A stretch of 6,395 nt of DNA, taken from contig JAGOUB010000053.1 of NCBI GenBank assembly GCA_018061525.1, positions 1-6,395 on the forward strand. The letters run 5' to 3'. Position numbers and translations under genes: made by a program. Source of the stretch: Candidatus Peribacteraceae bacterium. GTDB taxonomy: Bacteria; Patescibacteriota; Gracilibacteria; Peribacterales; Peribacteraceae. Position 1 is the stretch's first letter; the number at the start of each line of letters is the position of its first letter. This document shows positions 1-4,858 of the stretch, one piece after another. The notes under the pieces were generated by a model, which was not told the DNA's origin, made no database searches, and saw only the letters and a program-made list of their open reading frames with translations.

Positions 1-335
1 TGGCGGCCGTGGCGCGCGCCGTGGCTTCGGAGCCATCGATCGTGGTGGCCGACGAACCGACCGACGACCTGGATCCCGCCCAGCGCGACCTGGTACTCAG
101 CCTGCTGCAGCGCCTGGCCGCCCAGGGTGCGACCGTCATTGTAGGCACACACAGTCCGGAGGTGGCTGCCGCCCTCGGCGGACGCATCCTTCGCCTGGTG
201 GACGGTAAGATCACCGCCATTGCCCGCCCAGCGCCGGCCCCGGTGCGCCGCGCGCCGCCCAAGGCCAAGCCCGCCACGCCGCCCGCCGCTCCGTCGCCGA
301 AGGTGAAGATCACCGCCATCCACAGCGAGGACTGA
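1..335 (+). CDS. ABC transporter ATP-binding protein, C-terminal part (5' end outside window)
   Basis: Only the end of this ATPase is present. The reading frame is open from base 3 and begins AAVARAVASEP, the stretch that normally follows the LSGGQ signature in ABC ATPases, so the P-loop and signature lie upstream of the window. Visible are the Walker B segment SIVVADEPT with its catalytic Glu, a D-loop DDLD (usually GNLD in the MacB/LolD/FtsE group), and the switch histidine in VIVGTHS. The core ends at LVDGKITAI and is followed by a tail of about 35 residues rich in Pro, Ala and Lys that ends in a second KITAI. The ADEPT-x-x-LD style fits ATPases that energise FtsX/MacB/LolCE-type permeases in the inner membrane; this subfamily assignment is inferred. 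msrA begins 15 bases after the TGA stop, so the two are probably co-transcribed. A GTG at base 9 is internal and is not the true start. Confidence 0.9.
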   Translation, partial: AAVARAVASEPSIVVADEPTDDLDPAQRDLVLSLLQRLAAQGATVIVGTHSPEVAAALGGRILRLVDGKITAIARPAPAPVRRAPPKAKPATPPAAPSPKVKITAIHSED

Positions 336-350
336 TTTCCCTCTCCTTTT
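336..350 (+). promoter_or_regulatory. All-pyrimidine leader abutting the msrA start codon
   Basis: The whole spacer between the ABC ATPase stop and the msrA ATG is TTTCCCTCTCCTTTT, 15 pyrimidines out of 15. It contains no purine-rich Shine-Dalgarno sequence and in fact resembles the anti-Shine-Dalgarno sequence itself. The same arrangement precedes the genes at 3639, 4166 and 5542. A role in ribosome recruitment, for example through ribosomal protein S1, is inference. Confidence 0.5.
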
Positions 351-830
351 ATGACGAAGACTGACACTGCCACTTTCGCCGCCGGCTGCTTCTGGGGCGT
401 AGAGGAAGCCTTCCGCATCCTGCCGGGTGTGCTCTCGACGCGCGTGGGCTACACCGGCGGCGCGACCGAGGCGCCGACCTACGAACAGGTCTGCACCGAC
501 CAGACCGGGCATGCCGAAGCCGTGGAGGTGACGTATGACCCGGCTCAAGTAACGTACGAGACGCTACTGGAGACGTTCTTCGCCAACCACAACCCCACCG
601 AACGGAACCGCCAGGGGCCCGACGTGGGCAGCCAGTACCGCTCGGCGGTCTTCGTGCAGAGCAAAGAACAGCGCGCCGCCGCCGAGAAAGCTATCGAGGC
701 GCTTACCGCCGAACGCCGCTTCGCCCGGCCCATCGCCACGCAGGTAGTGGACGCCGCGCCGTTCTACCCGGCCGAGGACTATCACCAGCAGTACCTGCTC
801 AAACGCGGACTGAGCTCGTGCCACTTGTGA
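351..830 (+). CDS. msrA: Peptide-methionine (S)-S-oxide reductase MsrA
   Basis: This enzyme reduces methionine-S-sulfoxide in proteins and free methionine, repairing oxidative damage at the expense of thioredoxin or a similar reductant. The 159-residue protein is a compact single-domain MsrA. The active-site motif GCFWG is at residues 12-16 with catalytic Cys13, followed by VGYTGG (32-37), TGHAE (52-56, with the conserved Glu56) and RQGPDVGSQYRS (87-98, with Asp91 and Tyr96). The protein ends in SSCHL, so Cys157 is the likely resolving cysteine; Cys48 is the only other one. The ATG at 351 places GCFWG at the usual distance from the N terminus. There is no Shine-Dalgarno; the start follows a pure pyrimidine run. 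It probably shares a transcript with the upstream ABC ATPase. Its last 32 bases overlap the 3' end of the convergent matrixin gene, and this overlap encodes Cys157. Confidence 0.96.
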   Translation: MTKTDTATFAAGCFWGVEEAFRILPGVLSTRVGYTGGATEAPTYEQVCTDQTGHAEAVEVTYDPAQVTYETLLETFFANHNPTERNRQGPDVGSQYRSAVFVQSKEQRAAAEKAIEALTAERRFARPIATQVVDAAPFYPAEDYHQQYLLKRGLSSCHL

Positions 831-1752
831 CGAACTCCCAGAGGAGCGCGGGCCATTCGCGCACGTCGCCACGGCGGCAGACCTGGGCCAATGCGTCGGC
901 GTCGCTCTCGGTGATGGCCGGCGTCTTGGAAAGGTTCAGGTAATACATCAGCGAGTCCTGGTCGGCGATGTGGCCGAGGCCGACGGCGTGGCCCATCTCG
1001 TGCATCAGGAGCCGAAGGAGCTGCTCGCGGTCCTCGTAGACGTAGAGATCGATGGTCGAGCCGGCGGGGCCGCGGGTGTAGAGGCCGGTCTGGTATTCCT
1101 CGCCTTGTGACTTTGCGAGATCATTGAAGGCGTCGATCGTGTCGTTCTCGGCCGGCACCAGCTCTTTGTCCTCGGCCACAAGCACGTTGATGCGCTTGGC
1201 CAGATCGTTGAGGGCGGTCTGCTTGGCGAACACCGTACGGTACTCCTGGTCGAGCGCCTCGCCGCGGCGCACCAGGGCCGTGGCCTCGCTGGGCGTCGGG
1301 TCGGTGGTGGCGCGGAGGTCGGCCTCGTACTGGCGCTGCTTGGCCTCGTAGGATTCGAGCGCCGCCTTGGCAGCCTTGCCCTTCGTCTCGTACTCGGCGC
1401 GGAGATCCAGGTATTCGGCACGCACCTCTTGGCGACGGGCCTCGGTGGCCTGGATGGCGCCGTCGAGCGACTTCAGTTCTTCGGCCGTCTGTTGGCGCGC
1501 GTCGTAGACGAGGTTCACGGCGATGCCGCCGTCATCGACCAGATCGAAGAGCGGCCGGCCAGCGGCCGATTCCCACTTCTCTTCAGACTCGGCGATCAAG
1601 CCGGCCAGGTCGACGCGCGACAGATCGAACTTGGCATCGATCGTACCGACCGAGACCGGCACCGGCACCACGCACGGCAATTGTGGGCGAACAAACGCTA
1701 CGGTAAGCGAGAGCATGACCACGAAGACGATGAAGGAGAACAGGCTGCGCAC
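799..1752 (-). CDS. Membrane-anchored or secreted matrixin-like zinc metalloprotease with internal coiled coil
   Basis: This 317-residue protein has a hydrophobic N-terminal segment (about residues 3-22) that is either a signal peptide or an anchor, so the rest should act outside the cytoplasm. Residues 34-86 contain a VGTID...FDLS strand-helix region and a VNLVYDARQ strand typical of the start of bacterial matrixin domains. Residues about 88-195 are charged and heptad-like, rich in Glu, Ala, Arg and Lys, and look like a coiled coil inserted into the protease domain. The zinc site HEMGHAVGLGH (251-261, His251, His255, His261, Glu252) and the Met-turn SLMY (267-270) define a metzincin, closest to family M10. 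No cysteine-switch prodomain is evident. It starts at GTG; the extended -10 box six bases upstream would give a leaderless transcript. It lies after the Nudix-like gene but is separated from it by a terminator. Substrate unknown. Confidence 0.9.
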   Translation of the reverse strand: MRSLFSFIVFVVMLSLTVAFVRPQLPCVVPVPVSVGTIDAKFDLSRVDLAGLIAESEEKWESAAGRPLFDLVDDGGIAVNLVYDARQQTAEELKSLDGAIQATEARRQEVRAEYLDLRAEYETKGKAAKAALESYEAKQRQYEADLRATTDPTPSEATALVRRGEALDQEYRTVFAKQTALNDLAKRINVLVAEDKELVPAENDTIDAFNDLAKSQGEEYQTGLYTRGPAGSTIDLYVYEDREQLLRLLMHEMGHAVGLGHIADQDSLMYYLNLSKTPAITESDADALAQVCRRGDVREWPALLWEFVTSGTSSVRV

Positions 1753-1758
1753 CGCGGG

Positions 1759-1767
1759 AGTGTACCA
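1759..1767 (-). promoter_or_regulatory. Candidate extended -10 promoter of the matrixin gene
   Basis: Read on the minus strand this is TGGTACACT, a TGn extension followed by a -10 hexamer that matches TATAAT at four of six positions. Six bases (CCCGCG) separate it from the GTG start, so the expected +1 is the G of GTG and the mRNA would have no leader. I see no good -35 box. It lies downstream of the terminator of the Nudix-like gene, where a new promoter is required. Confidence 0.45.
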
Positions 1768-1797
1768 AGACGAAGTTCGTCAGCGGAGCACTTGGGC

Positions 1798-1828
1798 AAA
1801 AAAATGGCGCCCCTTCAAGAGGGACGCC
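1798..1828 (-). terminator. Rho-independent terminator after the Nudix-like gene
   Basis: On the minus strand, GGCGTCCC (1828-1821) pairs with GGGGCGCC (1813-1806) in an eight-pair stem with one T:G wobble and a seven-base loop. One A and then seven consecutive T residues follow (1804-1798). It begins 27 bases past the stop of the Nudix-like gene and separates that gene from the matrixin gene. Confidence 0.88.
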
Positions 1829-1854
1829 GAGGTTGTTGTTCGGGCCGGACTCGC

Positions 1855-2358
1855 TCAGTCCGGCAGCTTCGGCATCAGGATCGACGACAGGACGTCGAGG
1901 TGGTCGCGGAACATCATCCTCGCCGCGCGGGCGTAGGGCTTGTCACCCTCGGGGTCGGCCATCGCGAAGGTCATGAGGTCAGCCGCTTCGACGAGGATCT
2001 CCTCGTCGAGGAACTCGCGGCCGCGGCGGTACGTGGCCCACTGGGCCTCGGTCAGATCGACGCGGTACGGCTGGATGCCATTGATCGGCGGCAGTTCGCG
2101 GACGAGGGTCAGGATGCTGCGGATCATGCCGGCGAAGGCGGGGCCACCTTCTTCTTCGACTTCGGCCAGCAGGGCCACCTGGGGCGTGCGCCCCTCGGTC
2201 TTGCCGTGGACCGGGGGCTGGAGGAGCCCCTTGTACGACTGCTCTCGGCCTTCGGCGTTCAGCGGGCCGCGGCGGTTCAGGGGGATGACGGTGCGACCGT
2301 CGCGGGTCAGGACGACCCACAACGACACGGCCTTGGGGGCCACGGGTGCGGTGGACAA
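1855..2358 (-). CDS. Hypothetical protein with degenerate Nudix-like sequence
   Basis: The 167-residue soluble protein has no signal peptide. Residues 11-30 (VSLWVVLTRDGRTVIPLNRR) resemble the paired strands that open a Nudix domain. Residues 46-72 (LQPPVHGKTEGRTP... to AEVEEEGG) resemble the Nudix box region G-x5-E-x7-REUxEExGU. The EVEEEG part is preserved, but the Arg before it is Ala and the first Glu is not in register, so hydrolysis of a nucleoside-diphosphate substrate is doubtful. The C-terminal half (about 100-167) is helical and acidic with no motif I recognise. The TTG start at 2358 is chosen because GAGAGG lies six bases upstream, the only textbook Shine-Dalgarno in the window. 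A promoter (2413-2441) and a terminator (1798-1828) make it a likely single-gene unit. The Nudix link is inference; the gene itself is well supported by its signals. Confidence 0.78.
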   Translation of the reverse strand: MSTAPVAPKAVSLWVVLTRDGRTVIPLNRRGPLNAEGREQSYKGLLQPPVHGKTEGRTPQVALLAEVEEEGGPAFAGMIRSILTLVRELPPINGIQPYRVDLTEAQWATYRRGREFLDEEILVEAADLMTFAMADPEGDKPYARAARMMFRDHLDVLSSILMPKLPD

Positions 2359-2364
2359 GATTCA

Positions 2365-2370
2365 CCTCTC
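2365..2370 (-). promoter_or_regulatory. Shine-Dalgarno that sets the TTG start of the Nudix-like gene
   Basis: Read on the minus strand, GAGAGG (in the context AGAGAGGTGAATC) is followed by six bases and then TTG at 2358. The spacing is ideal and supports this rare start over the GTG at 2365, which lies in another frame. Confidence 0.7.
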
Positions 2371-2412
2371 TTTTCGAACGAGGAACTGAAGGAACTGGGG
2401 CGAACTACTATC

Positions 2413-2441
2413 AAAATACTAATATTTATACATTCAGTCAA
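2413..2441 (-). promoter_or_regulatory. Sigma-70-type promoter of the Nudix-like gene
   Basis: On the minus strand the -35 box is TTGACT (2441-2436), the spacer is exactly 17 bases, and the -10 box is TATTTT (2418-2413). Transcription should begin near 2406, giving a leader of about 48 bases that ends with the Shine-Dalgarno. The promoter sits in an AT-rich patch starting immediately after the glycosyltransferase stop codon. Confidence 0.7.
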
Positions 2442-2449
2442 TTCACCTC

Positions 2450-3463
2450 TCAGCGCTTCTTACCCGGCGTATACGGCACCTGCGCAGCCAGGAACTCCTC
2501 GGCGCAGCGAGTCCAAGAGCGACCCAAGGCGTACTCGCGGCAGGCGTCGCGGTCGCCGCGCTTGAGGGCGACCTCGATCGCCTTCTCTAGATCCTCGTCG
2601 AGGCAACCGAGTTTGGGGCGGCCGCCGATGATGTCGATCGGCCCCTGCACCGGGTAGGCCGCGATCGGCACGCCCGAGGCGAGCGCCTCGAGCAGCACCA
2701 TGCCGAGGGTGTCGGTGCGACTGGGGAAGACAAAGCAATCGGCCGAGGCATACATGCGCGCCAGCGCCTCGCCCTGCAGCTTCCCGGTGAACTGCACCTC
2801 GCCGTACTTACTGCTGAGCTTCTTAAAGAGCGGGCCATCCCCCACCACCACCTTGCGCACGTCGTTGCCGGTCTGGAGGAAGTCCTCGATACTCTTCTCT
2901 TTGGAGACGCGCCCGACGTACATGCACACCGGTTTGCCCGCAGGTAGTACCGACGGCGACGGATGGAAGAACTCCGGATCGACGCCGACGTGCCAGAGGC
3001 GGACGTTCTTAAAGCCGCGGCGCTGAAGGTTGCCCTGCATGGTGGGCGTGGTGACGAGCACCGATCGCGACGGACGGTGGAACCAGCGCAGGTAGGCGTA
3101 CGAAACGCGCTGGGGCATGCCGATATACTTTTTGCAGTAGGCCGGGAAGTCGGTGTGGTACGAGGTGGTGAAGGGCACGCCGAACTTCTCGCAGGCATGG
3201 CGGAACCAGAGACCGATGGCGAACTCGGTGGCGATGTGCACCACGCACGGCGGCTTCACATACTCGCGCAGTGCCGAGCGGCGGATGTGGTACGTCATCT
3301 TGATCTCCGGATACCACGGCAGCGGCAACGCGCTGAACTGCGAAGGATCAACCACGTCGACCTCGTGCCCCTGGCGAATGAGCTCCTCACGAAGAGAGGA
3401 GAGGACGCGAACTACGCCGTTGACCTGCGGATGCCAGGCGTCGGTAACGAAGATGACACGCAT
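2450..3463 (-). CDS. GT4-family glycosyltransferase, probable mannosyl/glycolipid type
   Basis: This is a retaining GT-B enzyme that should transfer a nucleotide-activated sugar to a lipid or glycan at the inner face of the membrane. From the chosen ATG at 3463 the protein is 337 residues. Residues 1-21 (MRVIFVTDAWHPQVNGVVRV) are the canonical start of this family, with the glycine loop PQVNGV. The C-terminal Rossmann half has YVGRVSKEK (182-190), VVVGDGP (205-211) and FPSRTDTLGMVLLEALASG (246-264), the E-x7-E region with Asp251 in the first position and Glu259 in the second. The TDT-LG variant is seen in relatives of PimB, MgtA and SQD2, so donor and acceptor remain uncertain. An upstream in-frame start would add 21 residues of unrelated sequence and is rejected. 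The start is preceded by CCTCACCTC rather than by a Shine-Dalgarno. The Nudix-like gene follows after 91 bases. Confidence 0.93.
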   Translation of the reverse strand: MRVIFVTDAWHPQVNGVVRVLSSLREELIRQGHEVDVVDPSQFSALPLPWYPEIKMTYHIRRSALREYVKPPCVVHIATEFAIGLWFRHACEKFGVPFTTSYHTDFPAYCKKYIGMPQRVSYAYLRWFHRPSRSVLVTTPTMQGNLQRRGFKNVRLWHVGVDPEFFHPSPSVLPAGKPVCMYVGRVSKEKSIEDFLQTGNDVRKVVVGDGPLFKKLSSKYGEVQFTGKLQGEALARMYASADCFVFPSRTDTLGMVLLEALASGVPIAAYPVQGPIDIIGGRPKLGCLDEDLEKAIEVALKRGDRDACREYALGRSWTRCAEEFLAAQVPYTPGKKR

Positions 3464-3593
3464 GAGGTGAGGCCCCCATCGTACGCCGACGCCTCGACCG
3501 AGCCCACTGGGCCAAAAAATCCGCACAATATTCTCAAAGTGAACGCAAGTCCGCTTCGGTCATGACAGGCGAGGACCGTCGTCTGAGACATTG

Positions 3594-3612
3594 CCCGATC
3601 GCACTGGTCGGG
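3594..3612 (+). other. Hairpin in the presumed leader of the CsbD-like gene
   Basis: CCCGATC (3594-3600) pairs with GGTCGGG (3606-3612) over seven pairs with one wobble and a five-base loop. It lies just upstream of the pyrimidine run that leads to the ATG. It is not followed by a T-run and so is not a terminator; regulatory function is unproven. Confidence 0.35.
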
Positions 3613-3620
3613 ACCTTCAT

Positions 3621-3638
3621 TTCTTTCCCCTCTCTTCC
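3621..3638 (+). promoter_or_regulatory. All-pyrimidine leader abutting the CsbD-like start codon
   Basis: TTCTTTCCCCTCTCTTCC is 18 pyrimidines out of 18 and ends directly at the ATG at 3639. There is no Shine-Dalgarno. It is the longest pure example of the pattern also found before 351, 4166 and 5542. Confidence 0.55.
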
Positions 3639-3896
3639 ATGCCCCGCAACGCACCGAAGAAGGATGACGCCCCCACCGGAGGTAACTCCGCCCTGATGGA
3701 CGCCGCCCTTGATTGGCAGTTCGATGGGACCTGGGACGAATACGTGGGACGTGCCAAGAAATGGTGGGGCCACCTGACGGACGACGATCTCGTCGCCAAG
3801 AAGGGCCAATTCCAGGAGCTCGCCGGCCGCATCCAGCGGACCACCGGCGAAGGCCTGGAAGATATCCACCGCCGCCTGTTCGAAGACCGCTTCTGA
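3639..3896 (+). CDS. CsbD-family stress-response protein
   Basis: This small, hydrophilic cytoplasmic protein has 85 residues. Its core, from WDEYVGRAKKWWGHLTDDDL through KKGQFQELAGRIQ to the C-terminal IHRRLFEDRF, follows the CsbD pattern: a W...GxxKxxWGxLTDDDL helix, then a G...L.G.IQ helix ending with an acidic tail. CsbD proteins are abundant general-stress proteins under sigma-B in Bacillus, but their biochemical function is not known. An N-terminal extension of about 25 residues (PRNAPKKDDAPTGG...) precedes the core. The ATG at 3639 is preferred over an upstream in-frame start at 3591, because that would translate the hairpin and the pyrimidine run. It is followed by a structured spacer and a terminator at 4057-4088 and so is probably monocistronic. 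Confidence 0.88.
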   Translation: MPRNAPKKDDAPTGGNSALMDAALDWQFDGTWDEYVGRAKKWWGHLTDDDLVAKKGQFQELAGRIQRTTGEGLEDIHRRLFEDRF

Positions 3897-4056
3897 ACGG
3901 ACGGCCCGCTCTTTCGCGCCTCGATATCGCAACGATATGAAGCATGGCGACACGCCAGGCAGGACGACGACCGCCGACTGCGGAGCTCACTGCCGAGCTG
4001 CCCGACAGGTGAAACGTCGCATGAAGCCAGACACCGCCATCGACTTCGGGACTCCT
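3897..4056 (+). other. Non-coding spacer with several small inverted repeats after the CsbD-like gene
   Basis: No credible gene is present. Short perfect inverted repeats follow one another: ATATCG-caa-CGATAT (3924-3938), TGGCG-aca-CGCCA (3945-3957) and an AGCTC/GAGCT pair near 3990-4010. The spacer ends at a terminator. It could be a long structured 3' untranslated region of the CsbD-like mRNA or a small RNA; this is inference. Confidence 0.35.
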
Positions 4057-4088
4057 CCGCCCCCGCTCACCCGGGGGCGGTTGTATAT
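4057..4088 (+). terminator. Probable Rho-independent terminator
   Basis: CCGCCCCCG (4057-4065) and CGGGGGCGG (4072-4080) form a perfect nine-pair GC stem with a six-base loop. The following TTGTATAT is only a partial T-run, so efficiency may be moderate. It ends the CsbD-like transcript about 160 bases after the stop and separates it from the lipoprotein gene. Confidence 0.7.
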
Positions 4089-4147
4089 GCCTCAAAACAG
4101 GGAAAATAAGCGGTAAGAATGCTGGGGAGCGCCCGTCATCAACTGCA

Positions 4148-4165
4148 TCTTTCCCCCTCTTTGCC
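4148..4165 (+). promoter_or_regulatory. Pyrimidine-rich leader abutting the lipoprotein start codon
   Basis: TCTTTCCCCCTCTTTGCC contains 17 pyrimidines in 18 bases and ends directly at the ATG at 4166. No Shine-Dalgarno is present. It belongs to the same pattern as the leaders before 351, 3639 and 5542. The AT-rich stretch at about 4081-4115, just past the terminator, is the probable promoter zone, but I see no clear hexamers there. Confidence 0.5.
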
Positions 4166-4804
4166 ATGCAAAACAACAATTATAAGCCGCTGGGAGCGGT
4201 CCTCGCCATTGGTGTGATCGCCGCCGCCCTCCTGGCCGGCTGCACGCCCTACAACGGCCCCGACGCCCAGACGCAGGTCAGCGCCGAGACCTACATCCGG
4301 AGCAACATCGCCACGCTCTCGCCGCGCTCGGCTACGACCGGCAGCCGCTTTGCGGTCACCGACATCGAATGGGAAGACGAGAACACGGCCCTCGTCACGT
4401 ACAAGGACGGCAACATCACGCTCTCCGGCCGCACCGACATCTCGGCCAGCGGTTCGACCGTGACGGCTACGCGCCTGCGCCTGGCCAATGACACATCGAG
4501 CTCGTCGATGTCTTCCATGTCCTCCATGTCGTCGAGCATGAGCGCGACCACGAGCTCCAGCTCGAGCCGCACTAGCTCGTCGTCGGGAACCACGACCTCG
4601 TCGAGCTCGTCGGTCACCAGCTCCTCGTCCACGACCTCGCCGAGCAGTTCCAGCTCCTCGACCACTTCGTCGACCATGGGCATGGCCCCGCGCGGCGAGG
4701 GTGAGTTCTGCGGCGGCATCGCTGCATTCCCCTGCCAGGACGGTCTGCGCTGCCAGCTGGAAGGCAGCTATCCCGACGCCGGCGGGACCTGCGTCCGCGC
4801 CTAA
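4166..4804 (+). CDS. Lipoprotein with Ser/Thr/Met-rich linker and C-terminal four-cysteine module
   Basis: The 212-residue protein begins with a charged and then hydrophobic signal peptide that ends in the lipobox LAGC (23-26), so Cys26 should be lipidated and the protein tethered outside the cytoplasmic membrane. Residues 40-107 form a compact domain (YIRSNIATLSP... VTDIEWEDENTALVTYKDG) of unknown function that looks like two or three beta strands. Residues 110-171 are almost entirely Ser and Thr with Met spaced through SSMSSMSSMSSSM, probably an extended and perhaps glycosylated stalk. The tail GEFCGGIAAFPCQDGLRC... has Cys182, 190, 196 and 209 (C-x7-C-x5-C-x12-C), suited to two disulfides; I recall similar CGGIA...C..GL.C modules at the ends of bacterial surface proteins. 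Serine codons in the stalk mix TCN and AGC/AGT. The TAA stop is followed by a strong terminator. It has its own transcription unit. Ligand or partner unknown. Confidence 0.88.
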   Translation: MQNNNYKPLGAVLAIGVIAAALLAGCTPYNGPDAQTQVSAETYIRSNIATLSPRSATTGSRFAVTDIEWEDENTALVTYKDGNITLSGRTDISASGSTVTATRLRLANDTSSSSMSSMSSMSSSMSATTSSSSSRTSSSSGTTTSSSSSVTSSSSTTSPSSSSSSTTSSTMGMAPRGEGEFCGGIAAFPCQDGLRCQLEGSYPDAGGTCVRA

Positions 4805-4825
4805 GTTCAACGCATGACAAACACG

Positions 4826-4858
4826 CGGCCTGCCTCTCCGGAGGCAGGCCGTTTTGTT
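4826..4858. terminator. Strong, probably bidirectional Rho-independent terminator
   Basis: CGGCCTGCCTC (4826-4836) and GAGGCAGGCCG (4841-4851) form a perfect 11-pair stem with a TCCG loop, followed on the plus strand by TTTTGTT. It ends the lipoprotein transcript 22 bases after its stop. The stop codon of the convergent DedA-like gene (4857-4859) touches its T-run, so the same hairpin can serve the minus strand, although the T-rich tail there (GTGTTTGT) is poorer. Confidence 0.92.

Larger units (their letters stand above)
2360..2451. repeat. Pair of 11-base direct repeats flanking an AT-rich 70-base segment
   Basis: ATTCACCTCTC occurs at 2360-2370 and again at 2441-2451. The 70 bases between them contain 25 G+C (36 percent), in sharp contrast to the GC-rich surroundings, and carry the promoter of the Nudix-like gene. 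Within the segment GGAACTG is repeated at 2382-2388 and 2391-2397. The arrangement resembles a small insertion with a target duplication; no transposase or terminal inverted repeat is visible. Confidence 0.6.
3464..3638. other. Divergent intergenic region between glycosyltransferase and CsbD-like genes
   Basis: This region must hold promoters for both flanking genes. An AT-rich patch at about 3514-3540 is the best location for the glycosyltransferase promoter (minus strand TTCACT, 17 bases, ATTTTT), but the match is weak and I do not call it. I see no convincing promoter for the forward gene. Confidence 0.4.

Noticed and set aside
1429..2565. Forward open frame of 378 codons
   Set aside because: It runs antisense through the matrixin start, a terminator, the Nudix-like gene and its promoter. 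Its composition is typical of a GC-rich shadow frame and it contains no recognisable domain.
3464..3526. 21-residue N-terminal extension of the glycosyltransferase
   Set aside because: Family similarity begins exactly at the ATG at 3463; the extension has no similarity.
3937..4116. Small forward open frame of 59 codons in the spacer after the CsbD-like gene
   Set aside because: It has no ribosome-binding signal or pyrimidine leader and reads through the GC stem of the terminator at 4057-4088.
3412..4179. Minus-strand open frame of 255 codons
   Set aside because: It is antisense to the CsbD-like gene and crosses two intergenic regions and a terminator; no motif and Arg/Gly/Ser-rich shadow composition.
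4500..4680. Microsatellite or tandem repeat in the lipoprotein gene
   Set aside because: The protein is repetitive but the DNA alternates TCN and AGC/AGT serine codons without a fixed period, so no true tandem repeat is called.
4139..4810. Minus-strand open frame of 223 codons opposite the lipoprotein
   Set aside because: Ala/Arg/Gly-rich low complexity produced by the complement of the serine codons; the forward frame has a clear signal peptide and lipobox.
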